A stretch of 47,284 bases of DNA from Nitrospirota bacterium. GTDB lineage: Bacteria; Nitrospirota; Thermodesulfovibrionia; UBA6902. The notes beneath the pieces were generated by a model. It did not search any database, was not told the DNA's origin, and saw nothing but the letters and a program-made list of their open reading frames with translations. Made by a program: the position numbers and the translations under genes. This document shows, piece by piece, positions 1 to 6,327 of this stretch. The stretch is taken from the NCBI GenBank assembly GCA_016208905.1, contig JACQXG010000055.1, positions 1-47,284 on the forward strand. The letters are read 5' to 3'. How positions within the stretch are numbered: the first letter of the stretch is position 1; each line of letters begins with the position of its first letter.

Positions 1-1160
1 GGGAATTTGGACACAACCTCTCTGACGTCATCCTTAAGAAGTCCGGCAATGGCAAAGCTCTGGCCATCACCCAGTTCTACTGTGGTATTGACCCGTCTTG
101 TGGTTATGCTGGGGATTAAGAACCCGCTCAGAGAGACGGCGTTTGTAAAATCGAGTTCAGATACTTCCGGCGCAATATTCATACTGATCTTATTGCTGCT
201 TAATACCGTCGGCGTAAATTTGAGCGCAACGCCGAATTCCTTGAAGTCTATGGTCACCCTTCCAAAATCCTGGGGTATCGGGATCGGGAATTCACCGCCT
301 GCGAGGAACTCGGCTGACTGTCCGCTGAGGGCAATCAGTGTCGGTTCAGCCAGTATTTTAATAAGCCCGTTTTCTTTTAAGGCGGCAATAAAAACATCCC
401 AGGTCGCTCCGTCAGCAGTAAATCTGAAGAGCGCATTTACAGGATCAGAGACATTCAGTGAGTTAGCAGGCCAGCCATCTTCCGGCAACTGTACTAAATT
501 ATCCAGCATGGTAAGCCCGAGATTACTTCCAGTGCTGCTTATAAAATCAAAATTAAAGCCCAGTCTCTTGGCGACCTGTCTTGATATCTCGCCGACCTTG
601 ACCTCAAGCATGACCTGATGCACTCCTCTGACTTCCAGCATATTGATGACCTTTCCCGGCGCATAAGCTCCGGACAGCGCCAGTATCTGAGAGAGATTTG
701 AAGCGCCTGAAACACTGCCTGTAAGCGCGATGCTGTCATGAGTTGCAGATACCCTGATATCATTTTCTCCGGGAAATATCTCACGCAGTTTTTCCTTCAG
801 CCGGGAGGTGTCCGGGGAGACCTCCAGATCAAAGACAGAGCGCAACGTACTATCGCTCCATAGAGTAAGACTCGTCACCCCTATTGATTTTCCGGTTAGA
901 TAGACTTGCGTGGGCGTCAATACGTTCGCATCGGCAATTTCAGGATTAGCAATAGAAACACGTTTTACAGGCAGGGGTGATTCAATGATAAACGATCTGC
1001 CCGCTGTAAGACTGATTTTCTGGGGGGTCAGGGTATCAATGGGCGCCTGCTTTATTTCTTCTCCGTTACTTTCAACGCTGGAAAGCAGCAGCAAGATAAA
1101 AAATAACATAAAAACACGCAGTAAAAATCTCTTGCCGTCATTACAGATACATTCAAACAT
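1..1160 (-). CDS. cpaC: Flp/tad pilus secretin CpaC (RcpA), C-terminus cut by window edge
   Basis: I translated this frame from an ATG at 1158-1160; it stays open for 386 codons to the left edge. It has an N-terminal hydrophobic stretch (about residues 13-28), then an N-terminal domain of the pilus/BON-like type (residues 45-180) and the beginning of a secretin domain. Recognisable secretin segments are EVKVGEISRQVAKRLGFNF, ILAEPTLIALSGQSAEFLAGG and the VELGDGQSFAIAGLL stretch near the cut. Proteins of this family form the outer-membrane channel of tad-type IVc pili. It starts 3 nt after the cpaB stop, so the two are co-transcribed. The final secretin strands lie outside the window. Confidence 0.93.
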   Translation of the reverse strand, partial: MFECICNDGKRFLLRVFMLFFILLLLSSVESNGEEIKQAPIDTLTPQKISLTAGRSFIIESPLPVKRVSIANPEIADANVLTPTQVYLTGKSIGVTSLTLWSDSTLRSVFDLEVSPDTSRLKEKLREIFPGENDIRVSATHDSIALTGSVSGASNLSQILALSGAYAPGKVINMLEVRGVHQVMLEVKVGEISRQVAKRLGFNFDFISSTGSNLGLTMLDNLVQLPEDGWPANSLNVSDPVNALFRFTADGATWDVFIAALKENGLIKILAEPTLIALSGQSAEFLAGGEFPIPIPQDFGRVTIDFKEFGVALKFTPTVLSSNKISMNIAPEVSELDFTNAVSLSGFLIPSITTRRVNTTVELGDGQSFAIAGLLKDDVREVVSKF

Positions 1161-1163
1161 AAT

Positions 1164-1991
1164 TTACCTCCCCTCGATCCGCTCTTTAGTTACGCTGTTT
1201 CCTTTTATTACTTCCACTGTATAAGCGCTTTCTTTTTTACCTTGAGTCCCTGTTTTCGGTTTATTTGATGAATATGATGCAAGCAGTGTATCTCTTGTGG
1301 AACCTCTGGTTAATACATCAACAGTGTCCGTAAAATTCCTCATGGCAAGCTGTATCTTGCCCTCAGTTGCCGCGTGGGCGAGCTTTTCCGCCTCGATCGC
1401 AGACACCTCAAGGGTAATTACATCCACTTCGGTCGGCTTCTGGCCTTTTTGTTCGGTCTCTATTTTAGTGCCTGTAGCCAGGACCAGCACATTTTCAAGG
1501 ACGGTCTTGGTGAATGGGTCATCTTTGCCGTCCTTTCTCAGCGTCACCAGCACATCTACCCGGTTACCGGGGTGAATAAAGCCTGAAACACCGATCACCT
1601 TGTCCACCTTTACGGCCATAGCGCGCATATTCGGACTTACTACAGCCGCAACCCCTCCGGTCTCGATACTTTGAGGGGCCAGACTGGACTCAAATATCGG
1701 CTCGCCGGCCTTTACAGCTGTGATTACCACCCTGCCTGCCAGTGCGGATTTCTCATGAAAATATCCTTCGGGCAGACTGTCCTTAAGATAAGGTTTATAC
1801 GATACCGCATCTTTGGTGATCACTTTTCCCCAGGGAAGGCTGACAGATGCCACAGCAATATCAACTGTTGTTAATGGTCTGTCATCTTTTGCATCAGCCT
1901 TTTTCTGTAACCAGTCATAAGTTATAATGCTGGTAATGAGGGCTATAATTATTCCGGCGCCCAGCAAAATAATCGGTTTATATTTCCCCAT
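1164..1991 (-). CDS. cpaB: Flp pilus assembly protein CpaB (RcpC)
   Basis: About 275 aa. An N-terminal membrane anchor (about residues 7-25) is followed by an SAF/AFP-like domain containing ALAGRVVITAVKAGEPIFESSL, then the RcpC/CpaB domain with HPGNRVDVLVTLR and the VDVITLEVSAIEAEKLAHA segment that is characteristic of the family. CpaB is a periplasmic factor working with the secretin CpaC. Two adjacent ATGs exist (1994 and 1991); the GGAGG 6 nt upstream favours the second. It sits between the prepilin peptidase and cpaC in the standard tad order. Confidence 0.94.
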   Translation of the reverse strand: MGKYKPIILLGAGIIIALITSIITYDWLQKKADAKDDRPLTTVDIAVASVSLPWGKVITKDAVSYKPYLKDSLPEGYFHEKSALAGRVVITAVKAGEPIFESSLAPQSIETGGVAAVVSPNMRAMAVKVDKVIGVSGFIHPGNRVDVLVTLRKDGKDDPFTKTVLENVLVLATGTKIETEQKGQKPTEVDVITLEVSAIEAEKLAHAATEGKIQLAMRNFTDTVDVLTRGSTRDTLLASYSSNKPKTGTQGKKESAYTVEVIKGNSVTKERIEGR

Positions 1992-2015
1992 CATACACCT
2001 CCATTTTATTAGTAG

Positions 2016-2558
2016 TTATACCAATGTCATAATCCTGGATTCCAGTACAACAGCCAGAAATGTGCCGATGGCAATTGATACCCCGTAACACAGCCTCAGC
2101 TTCATTTCTCCACCGGAAGGCGGAATGAATACAATCCTTCCTGTTAGTATGAAAGCCTTCAGCATTAGATAATATCTTTTAAGCGCTTCCTTTACATATC
2201 CTTTGAATGTTAAAACCGTCAGCGCATGAATACCGCCGATAATTGCGATAAAAAGAAATGCAATAAATACTCCCTGAGGACCGAGAAATCCGCCGACAGC
2301 GCCCAGGAGCTTCACATCCCCCGCGCCCATGCCGCCCGCAAAATAAAATAAGATCAATACACCTATGCCGAGACCTATCCCTTCTACACTGAATAGAAGG
2401 CCTTCTAGTCCGCTTAGGGAGCTATTGTAAGCAATAGCTGTAACCATGGCCGGATAGGTCAGAATATTGGGGACCTTGCGAAATCTTAAATCATTTATGA
2501 TAGCAATCAGCAGCAGAGCTGCCAATAACGTCAGAACTGTCATATCTGCTAAGATCAT
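2016..2558 (-). CDS. cpaA: Type IV prepilin peptidase, CpaA/TadV type (A24)
   Basis: About 180 aa of mostly hydrophobic helices. Two aspartate motifs of the A24 family are visible: IINDLRFRKVPN near the N-terminus and GGMGAGDVKLLGAVGG in the middle (the GxGD motif). The short form, without the zinc-binding methylase domain, is typical of tad loci. It would cleave the leader of the Flp pilin encoded directly upstream. The frame is open from a TTG at 2570, but the ATG at 2556-2558 has an AAGGGG just upstream and is preferred. 24 nt separate it from cpaB. Confidence 0.92.
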   Translation of the reverse strand: MILADMTVLTLLAALLLIAIINDLRFRKVPNILTYPAMVTAIAYNSSLSGLEGLLFSVEGIGLGIGVLILFYFAGGMGAGDVKLLGAVGGFLGPQGVFIAFLFIAIIGGIHALTVLTFKGYVKEALKRYYLMLKAFILTGRIVFIPPSGGEMKLRLCYGVSIAIGTFLAVVLESRIMTLV

Positions 2559-2636
2559 ATACCCCTTCAACCTTACTTCTTATTGAATTTCTTCCTTATT
2601 CCAGCTAAGCATCCCACATGCTATTTCCCATTTTGA

Positions 2637-2672
2637 AATTACATTCCCCATCCCGTGATGGGGAATGTAATT
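2637..2672 (-). terminator. Perfect 16-bp hairpin between flp and cpaA
   Basis: AATTACATTCCCCATC and its exact reverse complement are separated by a 4-nt loop. It lies 23 nt after the flp stop and about 80 nt before the cpaA start. No long U-run follows in the direction of transcription, so it is more likely an attenuating or mRNA 3'-end-protecting hairpin than a full terminator. That would keep pilin mRNA above the level of the assembly genes. Confidence 0.7.
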
Positions 2673-2695
2673 GTTGCACTCGACGACGATCCTCA

Positions 2696-2857
2696 CTACG
2701 GCATGGCCGTATCTACTGCTGTAAACGCAGCTTTTACCTTTACACCAATTGCGTAAACTACAGTAATAATAATCGCTGCAATTGCCGCCACCATTATTCC
2801 GTATTCAACAGCAGTCGCTCCTTCTTCATCCTTGAAAAATCTTATTAATTTTCTCAT
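2696..2857 (-). CDS. flp: Flp/Fap-type major pilin, 53 aa
   Basis: I translated this 53-residue frame directly. It starts MRKLIRFFKDEEGATAVEYG, which carries the Flp prepilin signature: a short basic leader, cleavage after the glycine of EEG, then ATAVEYG with Glu and Tyr in the mature N-terminus. A 20-residue hydrophobic segment (IMVAAIAAIIITVVYAIGV) follows. A strong GGAGG lies 9 nt before the ATG. It is the first gene of the tad operon and the substrate of the downstream CpaA peptidase. Confidence 0.95.
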   Translation of the reverse strand: MRKLIRFFKDEEGATAVEYGIMVAAIAAIIITVVYAIGVKVKAAFTAVDTAMP

Positions 2858-2906
2858 CCTGTTTCACCTCCTTCCCTTATGTTTTCAGTTTTAAAATTTA
2901 TCTAAC

Positions 2907-2939
2907 AGGCTCTCACATTTTATTTTTTATTTAGAGCCT
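2907..2939 (-). promoter_or_regulatory. Leader stem-loop of the flp transcript
   Basis: AGGCTCT (2907-2913) and AGAGCCT (2933-2939) form a perfect 7-bp stem around a 19-nt A/T-only-rich loop. It lies between the predicted flp promoter and its ribosome-binding site, so it would sit in the pilin mRNA 5' UTR, where such stems commonly stabilise abundant messages. Function is inferred. Confidence 0.45.
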
Positions 2940-2946
2940 TACCTTT

Positions 2947-2975
2947 CATATACGTCCACACAAGGTTAATGTCAA
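2947..2975 (-). promoter_or_regulatory. Candidate sigma-70 promoter of flp-cpaABC
   Basis: On the minus strand TTGACA (2970-2975) is followed after exactly 17 nt by TATATG (2947-2952). The -35 is a perfect consensus match; the -10 matches 4 of 6. It lies 90 nt upstream of the flp start. Confidence 0.5.
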
Positions 2976-2993
2976 TAGTCTTAAAAAATATTA

Positions 2994-3092
2994 GGGGTCA
3001 AATCTTTTTGATAAAAAGTATCCAGAATAATTAAGAGGGTCAGATCTTTTCGGAGTCAGATTTATTGCTTCAAAAAAAGGGTCAAATCTTTT
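2994..3092 (+). repeat. Three direct GGGTCARATCTTTT motifs upstream of the transposase
   Basis: GGGTCAAATCTTTT occurs at about 2995-3008 and 3079-3092, and GGGTCAGATCTTTT at 3037-3050. A degenerate GGAGTCAGATTTA lies at 3052-3064. All point the same way, towards the transposase at 3130. No copy was noticed elsewhere in the window. They may be recognition sites of the transposase or remnants of the element it mobilises. Confidence 0.65.
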
Positions 3093-3129
3093 AATTGACA
3101 ACGATATCAATTCATGATAAATATTAATT

Positions 3130-4137
3130 ATGGCGAGGCCCTTGAGAATAGAATACCCCGGAGCGGTATATTATGTTACCTGCCGCGGGAATGATAGAAG
3201 AATGATTTTTATTGATGACAGTGACAGGAAAGAATTCCTCGATAAACTGGTCCGTTCATGCAATATCTATAACATCAAAACATACAGCTTTGTTCTCATG
3301 CCGGACCATTTCCATCTGCTCATAGAGACTCCGCACGGCAACCTCGGGAATTTCATGCGCCATTTCAGTATCACATATACAGGTTATTACAGCCGGAGAC
3401 ATAACCGGACAGGTCATCTCTATCAAGGCAGATACAGCAGTGTGCTGGTTGATATGAAAACATATTTAACGGCGCTTTCAAGACATACTCATCTCAATCC
3501 CATAAGAATAAAAGGCATGAAAAGAAAATCCATCGAAGAAAAGAAACAGCGCCTGATGGATTATAAATGGAGCAGTTTGCACGGATATATCGGAAAAAAG
3601 CAGACCAGAAAATTCATTGATTATCAAACCGTGCTGGAAGAGTTCGGAGGCAATAATGATAATGGCAGGCGTGCGTACAGGAAAAGGATAATTGCCGATA
3701 TATCAGAACCGTTAGAAGTAAAAAATAAAATAATTGGCCAATCCTTACTCGGTAAAGGGGAGTTCATAGGGTTTATCAGGTCCAATTTCCTTAACGGCCA
3801 AAGGGACAAGGAACTGCCGTCTTTGACCAAGATACACAAATACCATGCACAGGAAAAAATAATCGAAACCATAGAAAAGGAAACCGGCTGGGACCTTAAC
3901 GCATTAAAGACCGACAGAGGAATAATGAGGCAGCTTGCAATTGATCTCTTGTTCAGGAAGGGCGGATTGTCCGGAAGCGAGATCGGCAGGATGATGGGAA
4001 TTGACTACAGCACTGTGAGCCAGCAGAGAAAACGTTTAAGATTAAAAATGCAAAATAATTTCAACCTGAATCATATACTTGAGAGATTAGAAAAAAATAT
4101 TATGGGCAGCCAATTCGATAGAATTGACCGCCACTGA
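3130..4137 (+). CDS. REP-associated tyrosine (Y1/HUH) transposase with DnaA-like C-terminal helix-turn-helix
   Basis: 335 aa. The N-terminal half is an IS200/Y1-type transposase domain: MARPLRIEYPGAVYYVTCRG, the HUH motif in MPDHFHLLIET (about residues 58-68), and FMRHFSITYTGYY with GHLYQGRY further on. HLNPIR and YKWSSLHGY are typical of the RAYT branch. The C-terminal 60 residues contain a helix-turn-helix (LSGSEIGRMMGIDYSTVSQQRKRL) resembling the DnaA C-terminal domain. Such single-copy enzymes act on short palindromic repeats rather than moving as classic insertion sequences. It is flanked upstream by three GGGTCARATCTTTT motifs; I see no terminal repeat after the gene. Confidence 0.92.
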   Translation: MARPLRIEYPGAVYYVTCRGNDRRMIFIDDSDRKEFLDKLVRSCNIYNIKTYSFVLMPDHFHLLIETPHGNLGNFMRHFSITYTGYYSRRHNRTGHLYQGRYSSVLVDMKTYLTALSRHTHLNPIRIKGMKRKSIEEKKQRLMDYKWSSLHGYIGKKQTRKFIDYQTVLEEFGGNNDNGRRAYRKRIIADISEPLEVKNKIIGQSLLGKGEFIGFIRSNFLNGQRDKELPSLTKIHKYHAQEKIIETIEKETGWDLNALKTDRGIMRQLAIDLLFRKGGLSGSEIGRMMGIDYSTVSQQRKRLRLKMQNNFNLNHILERLEKNIMGSQFDRIDRH

Positions 4138-4155
4138 ACACCCATGCCTCTCCTC

Positions 4156-4473
4156 TTAATGCAGGGTCTTGAGGAATTCCTTATATTCACGGGGAGGGTC
4201 AACGATCTCCAGCCCGACGCTTTTTGATTTGTCTTCAGGCGAGTTCTCCGCCCATTTTACATTACAGCTAAGGTTGATAGTCTTCCCATTAGTCAGTTTA
4301 AGTTCAAGATCAAGTTCTGTCCCAGGAATATATGTATTCTTCTTTGCAGGGGCAGTGATCATATAGATCCCGGTTTCTGAAATGTTTTCGATAAAAACCG
4401 AACAATTATTAATACATGAAATACGCTCTGCTTTTAAATTAATGGTCACTCTCCTGGCGAGTCTTCTTTCCAT
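4156..4473 (-). CDS. PilZ-domain protein (c-di-GMP binding)
   Basis: About 105 aa, a single PilZ domain. Both c-di-GMP-binding elements are present: the arginine cluster RRLARRV at the N-terminus, and NISETGIY, equivalent to the (D/N)xSxxG motif. The frame is open from 4494, but AAGGAAG lies 7-8 nt upstream of the ATG at 4471-4473, so this start is preferred. PilZ proteins transmit c-di-GMP levels to motility, pili or exopolysaccharide. An HD-GYP c-di-GMP hydrolase lies at 8965-9948 and a pilus locus at 1-2857, but no direct link is shown. Confidence 0.88.
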   Translation of the reverse strand: MERRLARRVTINLKAERISCINNCSVFIENISETGIYMITAPAKKNTYIPGTELDLELKLTNGKTINLSCNVKWAENSPEDKSKSVGLEIVDPPREYKEFLKTLH

Positions 4474-4644
4474 AAAGTTCTTCCTTTCATACATTATTAA
4501 TAATCAGCTGCCCGGTAACTATTGCAGAACTTTAAATAAAAATGATAATTTTGTCAAGAAAAGATTGAATTGAAAAAAATTGACAGATGTATAAATCAGG
4601 AGCTAAAATAATTTTCACAAACTGCATTATATCTGGAGGAATAT

Positions 4645-4848
4645 ATGCCTGTATATGAATACATATGTCTAAAATGCAACGAGAATTTTGCACTTCTTCA
4701 GAGTTTATATCCTTCTGAGAGAAATACAGAATGTCCTAAATGTTCTTCCACTGAGGTCAAAAAAGTCCTCTCATCATTCAGCTGTGTGTCAGGTTTAAAA
4801 ACAGCGCCATCTTCAGCGCCGGCGCCCGGCTTTGGCGGAGGGGGCTGA
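4645..4848 (+). CDS. FmdB-family zinc-ribbon protein
   Basis: 67 aa. It begins MPVYEYICLKCNENF and has a second knuckle ECPKCSS, giving the Cx2C...Cx2C zinc ribbon of the FmdB/CxxC regulatory family, with a Gly/Ala/Pro-rich tail ending in GFGGGG as usual. A GGAGG lies 6 nt upstream of the ATG. Function in bacteria is largely undefined; it was named after a putative regulator of the formamidase operon. Confidence 0.9.
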   Translation: MPVYEYICLKCNENFALLQSLYPSERNTECPKCSSTEVKKVLSSFSCVSGLKTAPSSAPAPGFGGGG

Positions 4849-4861
4849 GGAATATCTTCAT

Positions 4862-4884
4862 GCTGAATAGTTGATTCAGCTTTT
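4862..4884 (+). terminator. Short hairpin plus U-run after the fmdB-family gene
   Basis: GCTGAAT and ATTCAGC form a 7-bp stem around a 5-nt loop, followed by TTTT. It starts 14 nt after the stop codon. The stem is short, so termination may be partial. Confidence 0.5.
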
Positions 4885-4935
4885 CAGAAAGGCTGCCTCA
4901 TCCTAAACTGATAAAATTATTATCAGCTTATATTC

Positions 4936-5538
4936 TCAGTGATCACACTCTTCCAGCCATTTTTTTACAGTATTGATCTCGTCTTCAGTAAGTAATATAT
5001 TTGGAGCTGGTTCTTTTTCTTCCATTACAGCAATGGCCTTGTCAAGCTGGTTTCTGTTGATTTCACAAATATCCGTAAATATATTTATATTTGATTTGGA
5101 TATAATTATAGCAGTCTTTATATCTCGTGCTGCTTCATATTTATAACCTATCTGAGCATACGCTGAACCTCTTGCAAAAAAAGCCGCTCCAAGATCAGGT
5201 TTAAGATTGATTGTTATATTAAAATCCTTGATAGCGCTTTCAAAATCCAACTTTACCATATAAGCAGTTCCACGATATAAATATGCCCGAACATTTTGAC
5301 TGTTCATATCTATCACCATTCCAAAATCATCTATGGCCTTATCAGCTTGATCTGTCTTGAGATATGCCACACCGCGGCTGAGAAGTGCAATTTCCGTCTT
5401 TCCTCTGACCTTCATGAATTCTGTATAATAATCGATGCTTTCCCTGTGTTTCCCTTCTACGAACAGACGCTGGGCCATCTGAAATAATTCTCTGGATGCC
5501 AACCTGGCCTGCCCGCTGGATTTTTTAAGATCACTCAT
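4936..5538 (-). CDS. Tetratricopeptide-repeat protein
   Basis: 200 aa with four or so TPR units between residues 15 and 150, for example ALLSRGVAYLKTDQADKAIDDFGMVI and RAYLYRGTAYMVKLDFESAIKDF. No signal peptide or membrane segment is visible, so it is probably a cytoplasmic scaffold. The tail (residues 155-200) is acidic and not recognised. It stands alone, convergent with the FmdB-family gene; its partner cannot be inferred. Confidence 0.8.
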   Translation of the reverse strand: MSDLKKSSGQARLASRELFQMAQRLFVEGKHRESIDYYTEFMKVRGKTEIALLSRGVAYLKTDQADKAIDDFGMVIDMNSQNVRAYLYRGTAYMVKLDFESAIKDFNITINLKPDLGAAFFARGSAYAQIGYKYEAARDIKTAIIISKSNINIFTDICEINRNQLDKAIAVMEEKEPAPNILLTEDEINTVKKWLEECDH

Positions 5539-5655
5539 CTATTTGACTCTTCTATAAAAAATAAAGGGCCATTGAAATACAACATCATTTACCTGTACTT
5601 AACTTACGTTTCAATTGTTCCTCTCATAAAAGCATAGGACGGTCAATCCCCATCA

Positions 5656-5675
5656 AATATGATTTAAATCATATT
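5656..5675. promoter_or_regulatory. 20-bp perfect palindrome with FNR/CRP-type core
   Basis: AATATGATTTAAATCATATT is self-complementary over 20 nt. Its centre TGAT-N4-ATCA matches the core recognised by FNR/DNR-type regulators. It lies 45 nt upstream of the small Cys-rich gene at 5720 and about 120 nt upstream of the start of the divergent TPR gene, so it could control either. Confidence 0.5.
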
Positions 5676-5719
5676 CTTATTTAATCTTCCTTTATTGAAG
5701 TTAAGCAGTTTGAGAGAAA

Positions 5720-5902
5720 ATGAACTTGTTGTCTATAATATGCAGTATAGTGACAAAACAAAAAACAACTCAGAAAGCTGGTGCAAAAAAGAAAACTATA
5801 AAAAATAAATCTTTGATTGTTTGTTTCAACAAAGACTGCATCCTCAGGAAACAAAAAAACTGTAAGGGATTCGAGGCCTGCCCTGGTTTTAAAGGTAAGT
5901 AA
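5720..5902 (+). CDS. Small basic cysteine-containing protein, unknown function
   Basis: 60 aa, lysine-rich in the first half, with four cysteines in the second (C35, C40, C48, C54; spacing Cx4C, then x7, then Cx5C) in CFNKDCILRKQKNCKGFEAC. This pattern suggests metal binding. The ribosome-binding site is poor (GAGAGAAA). The coding assignment rests on the Cys pattern, the palindrome upstream and the tidy 3-nt gap to the convergent neighbour. I do not recognise the family. Confidence 0.5.
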   Translation: MNLLSIICSIVTKQKTTQKAGAKKKTIKNKSLIVCFNKDCILRKQKNCKGFEACPGFKGK

Positions 5903-5905
5903 AAA

Positions 5906-6184
5906 TTAAAACCAAAAACGGTACACGCCCAGCCATAAAATACATCCGGAAAAAGAAATAAATTTCTCGAAACGACTGAGCCGGTCGGATTTAATTATTG
6001 CATAAAGACTAAACGGTGATGTAAGAAAACATGCTGTAATATAAACCCATTTTGGAAGACTCGGCATATGAGACTGTTCATGAAACGCTGAACAGAAGGG
6101 ACATTCAATCTCTCCTTCAAGCCGGTGACCGCAGCGCGCACATCTGATTATACCCAGTATATCATCCGTATCATGTTGACTCAT
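5906..6184 (-). CDS. Zinc-ribbon membrane protein, unknown function
   Basis: 92 aa. An N-terminal zinc ribbon (CARCGH ... CPFC, residues 15-31) is followed by two predicted membrane segments, about residues 47-64 (YITACFLTSPFSLYAIIK) and 75-92. The architecture of a cytosolic ribbon on a small membrane anchor is common among uncharacterised bacterial proteins. It is convergent with the small Cys-rich gene. Confidence 0.65.
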   Translation of the reverse strand: MSQHDTDDILGIIRCARCGHRLEGEIECPFCSAFHEQSHMPSLPKWVYITACFLTSPFSLYAIIKSDRLSRFEKFISFSGCILWLGVYRFWF

Positions 6185-6327
6185 AAAGTGGGCCCGTTAT
6201 AAAAACTAGTATGAAATATATTACTCCTCTGGTTCATTTGAGAATATAGATACATGATATAAATTATATGATCCGGCCATTATGTGCAATATTAAAATGC
6301 CCTCGGAAATTTGGTCCGGGATGATCC

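Noticed and set aside
7-618. 203-codon plus-strand frame opposite the left end
   Set aside because: The minus strand here is an uninterrupted secretin (CpaC) with clear family motifs; the plus frame is its shadow.
2618-2848. 76-codon plus-strand Cys/Tyr-rich frame
   Set aside because: Lies antisense to the Flp pilin and the perfect hairpin; the pilin signature and strong ribosome-binding site are on the minus strand.
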